Assembly: GCF_001277255.1 (NCBI RefSeq)
Contig: NZ_CP012264.1
Coordinates: 3,782,001-3,846,000, forward strand
Source: Cronobacter condimenti 1330
GTDB taxonomy: Bacteria > Pseudomonadota > Gammaproteobacteria > Enterobacterales > Enterobacteriaceae
Reading direction: 5' to 3'
DNA length: 64,000 nt
A model generated the notes under the pieces. The model did not search any database, had not been told where the DNA came from, and was given only the letters and a program-made list of their open reading frames with translations. The position numbers were made by a program, and so were the translations under genes. Of the stretch, positions 36,077-45,385 are shown piece by piece (position 1 is the first letter of the stretch; each line of letters starts with the position of its first letter).

Positions 36077-39000
36077 GTGCGCCTGATCCTTTACGTGCTG
36101 CTGGCCTTGAGCCTGAGCTTTGGCGCGAACGCCGCAACAGCGCCTGATGAAAAACAGATAGCGCAGGAGCTGGAGCAAGCCAAAGCGGCTAAAAACCAGC
36201 CCGATCAGGCGCAAGTGATAGAAGCCCTGCAGTCCGCGCAAAACGCGCTTGAGGAACGCAAAGCGTCCCTTGAGCGCGCCAGGCAATATCAGCAGGTTAT
36301 CGATAATTTTCCCAAGCTGTCGCAGTCGCTTCGCCAGCAACTGAATAACCTGCGCGATGAGCCGCGTCGGGTACCTACCGGACTCACCACCGATGCGCTC
36401 AATCAGGAGATCCTCCAGGTCAGCAGTCAGCTATTGGAGAAAAGCCGCGAAGCGCAGCAAGAGCAAGACCGCGCTCGCGAAATTGCCGACTCCTTAAGCC
36501 AGCTTCCGCAACAGCAAACCGACGCCCGCCGTCAGCTTAATGAGATGGAACGCCGCTCTGGCGCGCCTTCCGGCTCGACATCGCTTGGCGCCGCGCAACT
36601 TCTTAGCCAGCAGGCAGAATCCGCCCAGCTCAAAGCACGTGTTGACGAGCTGGAACTTGCGCAGCTTTCTGCCAGCAATCGTCAGGAGCTGGCGCGTCTG
36701 CGCGCAGAACTCGCGCAAAAGCAGAGCGAACAGCTCGACGCCTATCTGCAGGCGCTGCGTAATCAGCTTAATAGCCAGCGCCAGCAAGAGGCCGAACGCG
36801 CGCTGGAAAGCACCGAATTACTGGCCGAGAACAGTGAAAACTTGCCGCCTGCTATCGTTGAACAATTCAACGTCAACCGCGAACTGTCGCGCGCGCTGAA
36901 CCAGCAGGCGCAGCGCATGGATTTGGTCGCCTCACAGCAGCGACAGGCCACCAGCCAGACCATGCAGGTGCGTCAGGCGCTGACGACCCTGCGCGAGCAG
37001 TCGCAGTGGCTTGGTGTGTCCAATGTGCTTGGCGAGGCGCTGCGGGCGCAAGTTTCACGCCTGCCAGAAATGCCGAAGCTCCAACAACTCGATACCGAAA
37101 TGGCTCAGCTTCGCGTACATCGCCTGCGCTATGAAGATCAGCTCAACAAACAGCCGCAGCTACGCCAGCTTCGCCAGACGAATGGCAAACCGCTAACAGC
37201 GGAACAGAACCGCATTCTGGAGGCGCAACTGCGTACCCAGCGCGAACTGCTTAATTCGCTGCTGCAGGGCGGCGACACGTTAATTCTTGAACTTACCAAG
37301 CTGAAAGTCGCCAACAGCCAGCTTGAAGATGCGCTGAAAGAAGTCAACGAGGCGACGCACCGCTATCTATTCTGGACCTCGGATGTCAGCCCGCTCAGCA
37401 TCAGCTGGCCGGTAGATATCGTGCAGGATTTACGCCGTCTTATCTCGCTTGACTCCTTCGGCCAGCTCGGTAAAGCCGCGGTGATGATGGTGACCAGCAA
37501 AGAGACACTGCTCCCGCTTTTCGCCGCGCTGTTGCTGGTAGGCTTTAGTATCAGCTCGCGCCGCCATTTTACGGCATTTCTGGAGCGTTCCAGCGCGCGG
37601 GTCGGTAAAGTCACGCAGGATCACTTCTGGCTCACGCTGCGCACGGTGTTCTGGTCGATTCTGGTCGCCTCGCCGCTGCCGGTACTGTGGGCGACGCTCG
37701 GTTATGGCCTTCGCGAAGCCTGGCCCTACCCTATCGCGGTAGCGGTCGGCGACGGCGTGACTGCCACGGTGCCATTGCTGTGGGTAGTAATGATTTCTGC
37801 GGCGTTTGCGCGCCCGAATGGCCTGTTTACGACGCACTTCGGCTGGCCACGCAACCGCGTCGCCCGCGCGATGCGCTATTACCTGATGAGCATCGGTTTT
37901 ATCGTGCCGCTTATCATGGCGCTGATTACCTTTGATAATCTCAACGACCGCGAATTTTCAGGCTCCCTGGGGCGGCTTTGCTTCGTGCTTATCTGCGGCG
38001 CGCTGGCGATAGTCACCCTGAGCCTGAAACGCGCGGGCATCCCACTCTATCTGGATAATGAAGGCAACGGTGACAACTGGGTCAACCGGCTTCTCTGGAA
38101 CATCATGATATGCGCGCCGCTGATGGCTATCCTTGCGGCTGCCGTGGGTTATCTCGCCACAGCCCAGGCTCTGCTGGCGCGTCTGGAAACCTCTGTCGCC
38201 ATCTGGTTCCTGTTGCTGGTGATTTATTACATCATTCGCCGCTGGATGCTGATTCAACGCCGTCGTCTGGCCTTCGATCGCGCCCGTTCACGCCGCGCGG
38301 AGATCCTTGCCCAACGCGCCCGTGGTGAAGAAGACTCGCACCATGCGCACAGCACCGAAGGCAGTGTCGAGGTCGATGTCGCTGAACTCGATCTGGATGC
38401 GATAAGCGCACAGTCGCTGCGTCTGGTGCGCTCTATTCTTACGCTTATCGCACTGCTTTCCGTCATTGTGTTGTGGTCGGAAATTCACTCGGCGTTTGGT
38501 TTCCTTGAGAATATTTCGCTGTGGGATGTCACCTCAACCGCGCAGGGTGTGGAGAGCATTGAGCCGATTACGCTTGGCGCGGTGCTGATCGCAATTCTGG
38601 TATTTATCGTGACCACACAGCTGGTGCGCAATCTCCCCGCGCTACTGGAGCTGGTGGTATTGCAGCACCTTGAGTTAACGCCGGGCACCGGCTATGCCAT
38701 CACCACTATCACCAAATACTTGCTGATGCTGATTGGCGGCCTGGTGGGCTTCTCCATGATCGGTATCGAATGGTCGAAACTGCAATGGCTGGTCGCAGCG
38801 CTCGGCGTCGGGCTCGGTTTTGGTTTACAGGAGATTTTCGCCAACTTTATTTCCGGCCTGATTATTCTTTTTGAGAAGCCGATCCGCATCGGCGACACCG
38901 TGACCATCCGCGATTTAACCGGCAGCGTGACGCGTATTAATACTCGCGCGACGACGATCAGTGACTGGGACCGCAAAGAGATCATCGTGCCGAATAAAGC

Positions 39001-39409
39001 GTTTATCACCGAACAGTTCATTAACTGGTCGCTTTCCGATTCGGTCACCCGCGTGGTGTTGACGGTGCCTGCGCCGTCGGATGCGAACAGTGAAGAAGTG
39101 ACACAGCTCCTCTATCGCGCCGCACAGAAATGTACGTATGTGATTGATAACCCGCCGCCGGAAGTGTTCCTGGTGGATTTGCAGCAAGGCATTCAGCTCT
39201 TTGAGTTACGCATCCACGCCGCCGAAATGGGCCACCGGATGCCGCTGCGACACGAAATCCATCAGCTCATTTTGCAGGGTTTCCGCGAACACGGTATCGA
39301 AATGCCATTCCCGCCTTTCCAGATGCGCCTGGAGAGCCTCGACGGGAAACGCACCGCGCGGACATTGACCTCCGCTGGCCGCACTAACCGTGCGCCCGGT
39401 AGTATGTAG
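36077..39409 (+). CDS. mscM: Miniconductance mechanosensitive channel MscM
   Basis: Large MscS-family channel of 1110 aa (E. coli YjeP/MscM 1107) that opens under hypo-osmotic shock. A signal peptide (about 1-20) precedes a long periplasmic coiled-coil region rich in Gln, Glu, Leu and Ala (about 25-460). A set of membrane segments follows (from about 475). The MscS pore and beta domain lie at about 890-1080 (VAALGVGLGFGLQEIFANFISGLIILFEKPIRIGD). The start is GTG at 36077. It is the second gene after psd, under the same Cpx-type control. Confidence 0.96.
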   Translation: MRLILYVLLALSLSFGANAATAPDEKQIAQELEQAKAAKNQPDQAQVIEALQSAQNALEERKASLERARQYQQVIDNFPKLSQSLRQQLNNLRDEPRRVPTGLTTDALNQEILQVSSQLLEKSREAQQEQDRAREIADSLSQLPQQQTDARRQLNEMERRSGAPSGSTSLGAAQLLSQQAESAQLKARVDELELAQLSASNRQELARLRAELAQKQSEQLDAYLQALRNQLNSQRQQEAERALESTELLAENSENLPPAIVEQFNVNRELSRALNQQAQRMDLVASQQRQATSQTMQVRQALTTLREQSQWLGVSNVLGEALRAQVSRLPEMPKLQQLDTEMAQLRVHRLRYEDQLNKQPQLRQLRQTNGKPLTAEQNRILEAQLRTQRELLNSLLQGGDTLILELTKLKVANSQLEDALKEVNEATHRYLFWTSDVSPLSISWPVDIVQDLRRLISLDSFGQLGKAAVMMVTSKETLLPLFAALLLVGFSISSRRHFTAFLERSSARVGKVTQDHFWLTLRTVFWSILVASPLPVLWATLGYGLREAWPYPIAVAVGDGVTATVPLLWVVMISAAFARPNGLFTTHFGWPRNRVARAMRYYLMSIGFIVPLIMALITFDNLNDREFSGSLGRLCFVLICGALAIVTLSLKRAGIPLYLDNEGNGDNWVNRLLWNIMICAPLMAILAAAVGYLATAQALLARLETSVAIWFLLLVIYYIIRRWMLIQRRRLAFDRARSRRAEILAQRARGEEDSHHAHSTEGSVEVDVAELDLDAISAQSLRLVRSILTLIALLSVIVLWSEIHSAFGFLENISLWDVTSTAQGVESIEPITLGAVLIAILVFIVTTQLVRNLPALLELVVLQHLELTPGTGYAITTITKYLLMLIGGLVGFSMIGIEWSKLQWLVAALGVGLGFGLQEIFANFISGLIILFEKPIRIGDTVTIRDLTGSVTRINTRATTISDWDRKEIIVPNKAFITEQFINWSLSDSVTRVVLTVPAPSDANSEEVTQLLYRAAQKCTYVIDNPPPEVFLVDLQQGIQLFELRIHAAEMGHRMPLRHEIHQLILQGFREHGIEMPFPPFQMRLESLDGKRTARTLTSAGRTNRAPGSM

Positions 39410-39418
39410 CTAAAAACG

Positions 39419-39445
39419 AAAAAGGAGCCGAAAGGCTCCTTTTTT
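39419..39445. terminator. Bidirectional terminator between mscM and epmA
   Basis: AAAAAGGAGCC, a GAAA loop and GGCTCCTTTTT form a hairpin with A and T tracts on both flanks. It can serve mscM and, in reverse, epmA. Confidence 0.88.
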
Positions 39446-39564
39446 ATGTCATGAAGGATCAGGTCCGTCTGAAAATGTTTTAACGCTTTTATCCATCCTG
39501 CATGCTCAACACCGGCCGGGTGACAGAGCGCCCCCCGTTATCCGATATTACACCTGCACCAACA

Positions 39565-40542
39565 TCAGGCGCGGTCGACCGTAAAGGCGATAACCTCCGC
39601 CAGGCTTTCAGCCCCCAGCGCCAGCATAATCAGCCGATCCACGCCGAGCGCCACGCCGGAACAATCCGGCAGGCCCACCTTGAGCGCTTCCAGCAAATTA
39701 TAGTCGACCGGCTGTTGCGGCAACCCGCGCTGCTGGCGTTTGCGGTTATCCTGCTCGAAACGCTGCTGCTGTTCGCGCGCGTCTGTCAGCTCATGGAAAC
39801 CATTCGCCAGTTCGATGCCTTTGTAATAGACCTCGAAACGTTCTGCCACGCGATGATCTTCGGTGCTGATTTGCGCGAGCGCCGCCTGGCTTGCCGGGAA
39901 ATGATAGACAAACACCGGGCGATCTTTACCGATATGCGGCTCGACGCCCATGGTAAACAGCAGTTGCAGCAGCGTATCGCGATCTTCTTCGGTATCGGCA
40001 ATGTTGCTGAGATCAAGCTTCGCCGCCACGTCACGCAGCTGGTTTTTATCTGCCGAGAGCGGATCGATCTCCAGATGACGCTGGAACGCCTGCTGGTAAG
40101 AAATGGTCTCGGCAGGCTGGCAATCCAGCACTTGCTGCAATAGATCGTCCACCTCATTCATCAGACGGTACATATCGTAATGCGGGCGGTACCACTCCAG
40201 CATAGTGAATTCCGGGTTGTGGTGGCGTCCCATCTCTTCATTACGGAAGCTGCGGCACAACTGATACACCGGCCCACAACCTGCCGCCAGCAGCCGTTTC
40301 ATATGGTATTCCGGGCTGGTCATGAGATAGAGGTTGATTCCCTGGGAATGGCCGGGGCCGACGAAACGCGTTTCGAACGGGAACAAGTGGATATCGGTTA
40401 CCGTCGCCTGGCTCATGCAGGGGGTTTCCACCTCCAGAACGCCGCGGTCCGCAAAAAAGCGGCGGATCTCCGCCATGATGGCGGCGCGTTTTAACAGGTT
40501 GGGGATGGATGCGCTCGGCTGCCAGGTGGCCGTTTCGCTCAT
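39565..40542 (-). CDS. epmA: EF-P beta-lysyl ligase EpmA
   Basis: Truncated class II lysyl-tRNA synthetase paralog (GenX/PoxA), 325 aa as in E. coli. It attaches (R)-beta-lysine to Lys34 of EF-P. It has the catalytic domain only, without the anticodon-binding domain. Class II motif 2 is FRNEEMGRHHNPEFTMLEWY and motif 3 is GVALGVDRLIML. The ATG at 40542 matches the E. coli start and follows GGAG; the frame is open to 40614. Its partners epmB and efp are about 7 kb away in this window. It is divergent from frdA. Confidence 0.96.
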   Translation of the reverse strand: MSETATWQPSASIPNLLKRAAIMAEIRRFFADRGVLEVETPCMSQATVTDIHLFPFETRFVGPGHSQGINLYLMTSPEYHMKRLLAAGCGPVYQLCRSFRNEEMGRHHNPEFTMLEWYRPHYDMYRLMNEVDDLLQQVLDCQPAETISYQQAFQRHLEIDPLSADKNQLRDVAAKLDLSNIADTEEDRDTLLQLLFTMGVEPHIGKDRPVFVYHFPASQAALAQISTEDHRVAERFEVYYKGIELANGFHELTDAREQQQRFEQDNRKRQQRGLPQQPVDYNLLEALKVGLPDCSGVALGVDRLIMLALGAESLAEVIAFTVDRA

Positions 40543-40841
40543 GGTGCTTTCTCCGTCGTCAAACAAGGGCACGAAGTCTACTCGTATCCCGACCGGCAGA
40601 CAAATTTTGCGCACTATTGGCGTCAGGCGCGCAGAGGTTGCGTTTTGTGAGCCACCTCATCAACCCGAGGGATAAACCCCGTCATGCAGCCCCAAAAAAT
40701 CGAACACATCAAATTTCCCCTCTGGGGGTGCGGTTATACTCAGCTACCCAAAAAGGAGCAGGGGACACATTACCCCCGCGCAGCCCCGAGTTTTCGCCTT
40801 TGTTACCGCGCGGTGGGAATAACTAAACCCGGAGGAATGTC
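40543..40841. other. epmA-frdA divergent promoter region
   Basis: A 299-bp stretch without a gene, holding the promoters of epmA and frdABCD. At 40699-40712 ATCGA-ACAC-ATCAA resembles, weakly, the FNR site seen at the same place in the E. coli frd promoter, as I remember it. FNR would activate frd without oxygen. No small ORF is convincing here. Confidence 0.45.
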
Positions 40842-42632
40842 GTGCATACTTTTCAAGCCGATCTTGCCATTATCGGTGCTGGCGGCGCGGGACTGCGGGC
40901 AGCCATTGCGGCGGCCGAGCGTAATCCCAACGCTAAAATCGCACTGATTTCAAAAGTCTATCCCATGCGCAGCCATACCGTTGCCGCCGAAGGCGGTTCA
41001 GCCGCGGTCGCGCAGGATCATGACAGTTTTGAGTATCACTTTCACGACACCGTCGCTGGTGGCGACTGGCTGTGCGAACAAGACGTCGTAGACTATTTCG
41101 TTCACCACTGCCCGCGCGAAATGACGCAGCTTGAGCAATGGGGTTGCCCGTGGAGCCGTCGTCCTGACGGGTCGGTTAACGTTCGCCGCTTTGGCGGCAT
41201 GAAAATCGAACGCACCTGGTTTGCCGCCGACAAAACCGGTTTCCACATGCTCCACACCCTCTTCCAGACCTCTCTGCAATTCCCGCAAATCCAGCGCTTT
41301 GACGAACATTTCGTCCTCGATATTCTGGTGGATGACGGCCAGGCGCGCGGCCTGGTGGCGATGAATATGATGGAAGGCACGCTTGTACAGATCCGTGCTA
41401 ATGCGGTGGTCATGGCGACGGGCGGCGCGGGGCGCGTTTATCGCTACAACACTAACGGCGGCATCGTCACCGGCGACGGTATGGGCATGGCGCTCTCACA
41501 CGGCGTTCCGCTGCGCGATATGGAATTTGTGCAATACCACCCAACCGGCCTGCCCGGCTCCGGCATTCTGATGACGGAAGGGTGTCGCGGCGAAGGCGGC
41601 ATTCTGGTGAATAAAGACGGCTATCGTTATCTGCAGGATTACGGCATGGGGCCGGAAACGCCGCTCGGCGAGCCGAAAAACAAATATATGGAACTGGGGC
41701 CACGCGACAAAGTTTCTCAGGCGTTCTGGCACGAATGGCGCAAAGGCAACACGATTTCTACGCCACGCGGCGATGTGGTTTATCTCGATTTGCGCCATCT
41801 CGGTGAGAAAAAACTTCTGGAGCGTCTGCCGTTTATCTGCGAGCTCTCGAAAGCCTACGTGGGCGTTGACCCGGTTAAAGAACCGATTCCTGTGCGTCCG
41901 ACCGCGCATTACACCATGGGCGGCATCGAAACCAACACGCAGTGCGAAACCCGCATCAAGGGCCTGTTTGCGGTAGGCGAGTGTTCATCCGTGGGCCTGC
42001 ATGGCGCTAACCGTCTCGGTTCAAACTCGCTTGCCGAACTCGTCGTGTTTGGCCGTCTTGCAGGTGAACAGGCGATGGAGCGCGCGATGGAAGCAACCAC
42101 CGCAAGCGACAACCGGCTTAATGCACAGGTAGCGGATGTTGAAGCGCGCCTGCATAAGCTTATTAATCAGGAAGGCAACGAAAGCTTTGCGAAAATTCGC
42201 GACGAAATGGGGCTTTCCATGGAAGAAGGCTGCGGTATCTATCGCACGCCGGAACTGATGCAAAAAACGATCGATAAACTTGCTGAGCTTCAGGAACGTT
42301 TCAAGCGTGTGCGAATCAGCGACACCTCCAGCGTGTTCAATACCGAGTTGCTCTACACCATGGAGCTTGGCCACGGCCTGAATGTCGCTGAATGTATGGC
42401 GCACTCTGCGATGGCCCGTAAAGAATCGCGCGGAGCGCATCAACGCCTGGATGAAGGCTGCACCGAGCGCGACGACGTGAATTTCCTGCGTCATACCCTC
42501 GCCTTCCGCGATGCCGACGGCACGACCCGCCTGGATTACAGCGACGTGAAGATTACCACCCTGCCACCGGCGAAGCGCGTATATGGCGCCGAAGCAGACG
42601 CGGCTGACAAAAAGGAGACGGCGAATGGCTGA
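40842..42632 (+). CDS. frdA: Fumarate reductase flavoprotein subunit
   Basis: Catalytic subunit of the menaquinol-fumarate oxidoreductase for anaerobic respiration, 596 aa (E. coli 602). The Rossmann motif IIGAGGAGLRAAIAAAE is at the N-terminus, H45 in SHTVAAEGG carries covalent FAD, and the active-site region includes HPTGLPGSG and RPTAHYTMGG. The start is GTG after GGAGGAATGTC. A few residues are missing relative to E. coli around 425-435 and near the C-terminus. It overlaps frdB by 8 bp. Confidence 0.97.
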   Translation: MHTFQADLAIIGAGGAGLRAAIAAAERNPNAKIALISKVYPMRSHTVAAEGGSAAVAQDHDSFEYHFHDTVAGGDWLCEQDVVDYFVHHCPREMTQLEQWGCPWSRRPDGSVNVRRFGGMKIERTWFAADKTGFHMLHTLFQTSLQFPQIQRFDEHFVLDILVDDGQARGLVAMNMMEGTLVQIRANAVVMATGGAGRVYRYNTNGGIVTGDGMGMALSHGVPLRDMEFVQYHPTGLPGSGILMTEGCRGEGGILVNKDGYRYLQDYGMGPETPLGEPKNKYMELGPRDKVSQAFWHEWRKGNTISTPRGDVVYLDLRHLGEKKLLERLPFICELSKAYVGVDPVKEPIPVRPTAHYTMGGIETNTQCETRIKGLFAVGECSSVGLHGANRLGSNSLAELVVFGRLAGEQAMERAMEATTASDNRLNAQVADVEARLHKLINQEGNESFAKIRDEMGLSMEEGCGIYRTPELMQKTIDKLAELQERFKRVRISDTSSVFNTELLYTMELGHGLNVAECMAHSAMARKESRGAHQRLDEGCTERDDVNFLRHTLAFRDADGTTRLDYSDVKITTLPPAKRVYGAEADAADKKETANG

Positions 42633-43371
42633 GATGAAAACCCTGCGGATTGAAGTGGTGCGTTACAACCCGGAAACCGATCGCGCGCCGCACAGCGCGT
42701 TTTATGAGGTGCCGTGGGACGAACAAACGTCGCTGCTGGACGCGCTGGGCTATATCAAAGACAACCTGGCGCCGGATTTAAGCTACCGCTGGTCGTGCCG
42801 CATGGCGATTTGCGGCTCCTGCGGGATGATGGTTAACCGCGTACCGAAACTCGCTTGTAAAACGTTTCTGCGTGACTACCCTGCAGGCATGAAGGTCGAA
42901 GCGCTGGCAAACTTCCCGATCGAGCGCGATTTAGTAGTGGATATGACGCACTTTATCGAAAGCCTGGAAGCGATTAAGCCTTACGTCATTGGCAATACGC
43001 GCACGCCGGAACAAGGCCCTAACACCCAAACCCCGGCGCAGATGGCGAAATACCACCAGTTCTCCGGCTGTATTAACTGCGGGCTCTGCTACGCCGCCTG
43101 TCCACAATTCGGGCTGAACCCGGAATTTATCGGGCCTGCGGCGATCACCCTCGCGCACCGCTACAACCTCGACAGCCGCGATAACGGCAAGCAGGCGAGG
43201 ATGCCGCAGCTTAACAGTCAAAACGGTGTGTGGACCTGCACCTTTGTCGGCTTCTGCTCAGAAGTGTGCCCGAAACATGTCGATCCTGCAGCGGCTATCC
43301 AGCAGAGCAAAGTGGAGAGCTCGAAGGATTTCTTAATCGCCATGTTGAAACCCAGATCAAGGAGCGAATAA
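42625..43371 (+). CDS. frdB: Fumarate reductase iron-sulfur subunit
   Basis: Electron-transfer subunit, 248 aa (E. coli 244). A plant-type [2Fe-2S] site (CRMAICGSCGMM plus a downstream Cys in KLACKTF), and ferredoxin-like cysteines CINCGLCYAACP and CSEVCPKH for [4Fe-4S] and [3Fe-4S] clusters. The start MAEMKTLRIEVV follows AAGGAG and overlaps the frdA end. The stop TAA shares its last A with the frdC ATG. Confidence 0.97.
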   Translation: MAEMKTLRIEVVRYNPETDRAPHSAFYEVPWDEQTSLLDALGYIKDNLAPDLSYRWSCRMAICGSCGMMVNRVPKLACKTFLRDYPAGMKVEALANFPIERDLVVDMTHFIESLEAIKPYVIGNTRTPEQGPNTQTPAQMAKYHQFSGCINCGLCYAACPQFGLNPEFIGPAAITLAHRYNLDSRDNGKQARMPQLNSQNGVWTCTFVGFCSEVCPKHVDPAAAIQQSKVESSKDFLIAMLKPRSRSE

Positions 43372-43766
43372 TGACCTCGAAACGTAAGCCTTATGTACGA
43401 ACGATGGAATCCGGCTGGTGGAAAGCGCTGCCGTTTTACCGCTTTTACATGCTGCGTGAAGGCACTTCAGTACCCGCAGTCTGGTTCAGCATCGTGCTGA
43501 TTTATGGGCTGTTCGCGCTCAAGCATGGCCCGGAAAGCTGGGCCAGTTTCGTCGGTTTCCTGCAAAACCCTGTCGTCATTTTACTCAATGTCATCACATT
43601 ACTGGCTGCGCTGTTGCACACTAAAACCTGGTTTGAACTTGCGCCTAAAGCCGCCATTGTGGTGGTGAAAGACGAAAAAATGGGGCCGGAGCCGGTCATT
43701 AAAGGATTATGGGGCGTAACGGTTATCGTCACGGTTGTCGTCCTGTTTGTCGCCCTGTACTGGTAA
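43371..43766 (+). CDS. frdC: Fumarate reductase membrane subunit C
   Basis: Membrane anchor of 131 aa with three hydrophobic helices (about 30-50, 60-85 and 105-128). Together with FrdD it binds menaquinol. It starts at an ATG overlapping the frdB stop by one base, with GGAGCG upstream. A longer frame exists upstream inside frdB but lacks support. Confidence 0.95.
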   Translation: MTSKRKPYVRTMESGWWKALPFYRFYMLREGTSVPAVWFSIVLIYGLFALKHGPESWASFVGFLQNPVVILLNVITLLAALLHTKTWFELAPKAAIVVVKDEKMGPEPVIKGLWGVTVIVTVVVLFVALYW

Positions 43767-43776
43767 GGAGGTTACC

Positions 43777-44136
43777 GTGATTGATCAACACCCGAAACGT
43801 TCCGACGAGCCGGTATTCTGGGGGCTGTTCGGTGCAGGCGGCATGTGGTGCGCCATCATCGCGCCGGTAATGGTGCTGCTGGTAGGCATTCTGCTGCCGC
43901 TTGGCATAGGGCCGGAAGGCGCGTTCAGTTATGAGCGTATCCTGGCGTTCGCCCACAGCTGGATTGGCCGCCTGTTTCTGTTCCTGATGATTGTGCTGCC
44001 GCTCTGGTGCGGGCTGCACCGCATCCATCACGGCATGCATGATCTGAAAATTCATGTTCCCGCCGGGAAATGGGTTTTCTACGGTCTTGCCGCTATCCTG
44101 ACGGTCGTCACCCTGATTGGAGTGCTTACGCTTTAA
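43777..44136 (+). CDS. frdD: Fumarate reductase membrane subunit D
   Basis: Second membrane anchor, 119 aa as in E. coli, with three hydrophobic helices. The GTG at 43777 follows AAGGAGG and gives MIDQHPKRSDEPVFWGLFGAGGMW, aligned with the E. coli start. Conserved HRIHHGMHDLKIHVP lies before the last helix. In E. coli ampC follows frdD and overlaps its end; here a terminator and blc follow. Confidence 0.95.
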   Translation: MIDQHPKRSDEPVFWGLFGAGGMWCAIIAPVMVLLVGILLPLGIGPEGAFSYERILAFAHSWIGRLFLFLMIVLPLWCGLHRIHHGMHDLKIHVPAGKWVFYGLAAILTVVTLIGVLTL

Positions 44137-44144
44137 CGCTCCCA

Positions 44145-44170
44145 CGCCGCTTTTTCCGAAGCGGCGTTTT
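44145..44170 (+). terminator. Terminator of frdABCD
   Basis: CGCCGCTT, a 6-base loop and AAGCGGCG followed by TTTT, 8 bp after the frdD stop. In E. coli this position is occupied by the ampC promoter/attenuator. Confidence 0.82.
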
Positions 44171-44253
44171 CCCTTCCGATTATTTCTCCTCGCTGCAATT
44201 ACAAAAGTACAACGCGCATCTACACTTAGCTTTAAAAACAGAAGGATCCCGCC

Positions 44254-44793
44254 ATGCGTATTCGACTACTCCCTGTTATTGCTACCGTTGCCACCGCAGC
44301 GCTTCTTGTCGCCTGCAGCACCCCTACCCCGCCACACGGCGTCACCGTGGTGGAAGATTTCAACGTGAACCGTTATCTCGGCACCTGGTATGAAATCGCC
44401 CGCTTCGACCATCGCTTTGAACGCGGCCTGGAGCAGGTCACTGCCACTTATAGCCTGCGCGGCGATGGCGGTTTGAATGTTATTAACCGTGGATTTAACC
44501 CTGACCGCAGTAAATGGCAGCAGAGCGAAGGCAAAGCCTATTTCACAGGCAATACACACCGTGCCGCGCTGAAGGTGTCGTTCTTCGGTCCTTTCTACGG
44601 CGGCTACAACATTATTGCGCTTGATAAGGATTACCAGCACGCGTTGATCTGCGGGCCGGATCGCAGCTATTTGTGGATCCTCTCCCGCACGCCAACGATC
44701 AGTAAGCAAGTGAAAGAGGATCTGCTGGATTCAGCTACTCGTCAGGGTTTCCCGGTGGAAAAACTGATTTGGGTAAATCAGCGCGCCCGTTAA
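44254..44793 (+). CDS. blc: Outer-membrane lipocalin Blc
   Basis: Bacterial lipocalin of 179 aa (E. coli 177). Signal peptide with lipobox LVAC (cysteine near residue 21), then the lipocalin signature NRYLGTWYEIARFDHRFERGL and a beta-barrel pattern to the end. It binds fatty acids or lysophospholipids and is linked to stationary-phase and membrane stress. Its stop overlaps the stop of the convergent gdx by 3 bases. Confidence 0.96.
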   Translation: MRIRLLPVIATVATAALLVACSTPTPPHGVTVVEDFNVNRYLGTWYEIARFDHRFERGLEQVTATYSLRGDGGLNVINRGFNPDRSKWQQSEGKAYFTGNTHRAALKVSFFGPFYGGYNIIALDKDYQHALICGPDRSYLWILSRTPTISKQVKEDLLDSATRQGFPVEKLIWVNQRAR

Positions 44794-45107
44794 TGGGTGC
44801 TTAGTTTCAGGCCGACAATCCCCGCGACAATGAGCCCAAGGCTTATCAGGCGCGCGGGGCTTGCCGACTCGCCCAGCAGCAAAATACCGGTTATCGCCGC
44901 GCCCACCGCACCAATGCCCGTCCAGACAGCGTAAGCCGTTCCGGTTGGCAGGCTTTTCATCGCCCATGAGAGCAGTGCAATGCTTACAATCATCGCCGAG
45001 ACGGTGATGACGCTTGGCACAAGACGGGTAAAACCGTGGGTAAATTTCAGGCCTACAGCCCAGACCACTTCCAGAAGACCGGCAATTAAAAGAACGAACC
45101 AGGACAT
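44790..45107 (-). CDS. gdx: Guanidinium exporter Gdx (SugE)
   Basis: Small multidrug resistance family transporter of 105 aa with four membrane helices. It exports guanidinium in exchange for protons as an antiparallel dimer. The essential Glu lies in GLLEVVWAVGLKFTHGFTRL in helix 1; WAMKSLPTGTAYAVWTGIGAVGAAI is the conserved helix-3 region. The start MSWFVLL follows TGGAGCTGAG, and a longer frame to 45143 would run into the riboswitch. A guanidine-II riboswitch lies immediately upstream. Confidence 0.96.
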   Translation of the reverse strand: MSWFVLLIAGLLEVVWAVGLKFTHGFTRLVPSVITVSAMIVSIALLSWAMKSLPTGTAYAVWTGIGAVGAAITGILLLGESASPARLISLGLIVAGIVGLKLSTH

Positions 45108-45125
45108 ACTCAGCTCCAGGTTTGT

Positions 45126-45172
45126 GGGGCCGTCCCCGTTCAACGTGACGCGCTTGCAGGTCGTCCCGCAAG
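45126..45172 (-). promoter_or_regulatory. Guanidine-II (mini-ykkC) riboswitch
   Basis: Reading leftward, the leader has two hairpins with ACGR tetraloops: CTTGCGGG-ACGA-CCTGCAAG (45153-45172) and GGGG-ACGG-CCCC (45126-45137), separated by 15 bases. This is the full architecture of the guanidine-II class. The second hairpin ends 18 bp before the gdx start, so guanidine should free the Shine-Dalgarno and induce the exporter. Confidence 0.93.
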
Positions 45173-45385
45173 GCCAGGTGAATAAAACGCCGCGATCATC
45201 TCTTCCTGATGTGCATTTTGCAACCGTGTTTTTCCTAAACCAGCGGATTCTCGTGGGTTAAGCCAGGAAATAGCTGCGATTGTGCACGTACATTACGGGT
45301 TCATTTAGTGAGAAATATTCCTATGATGAGACACTTTCCTGCTGGCTTCAGCAGGCGCGTCCTTCTCTCCATAATGAATCCGAGC

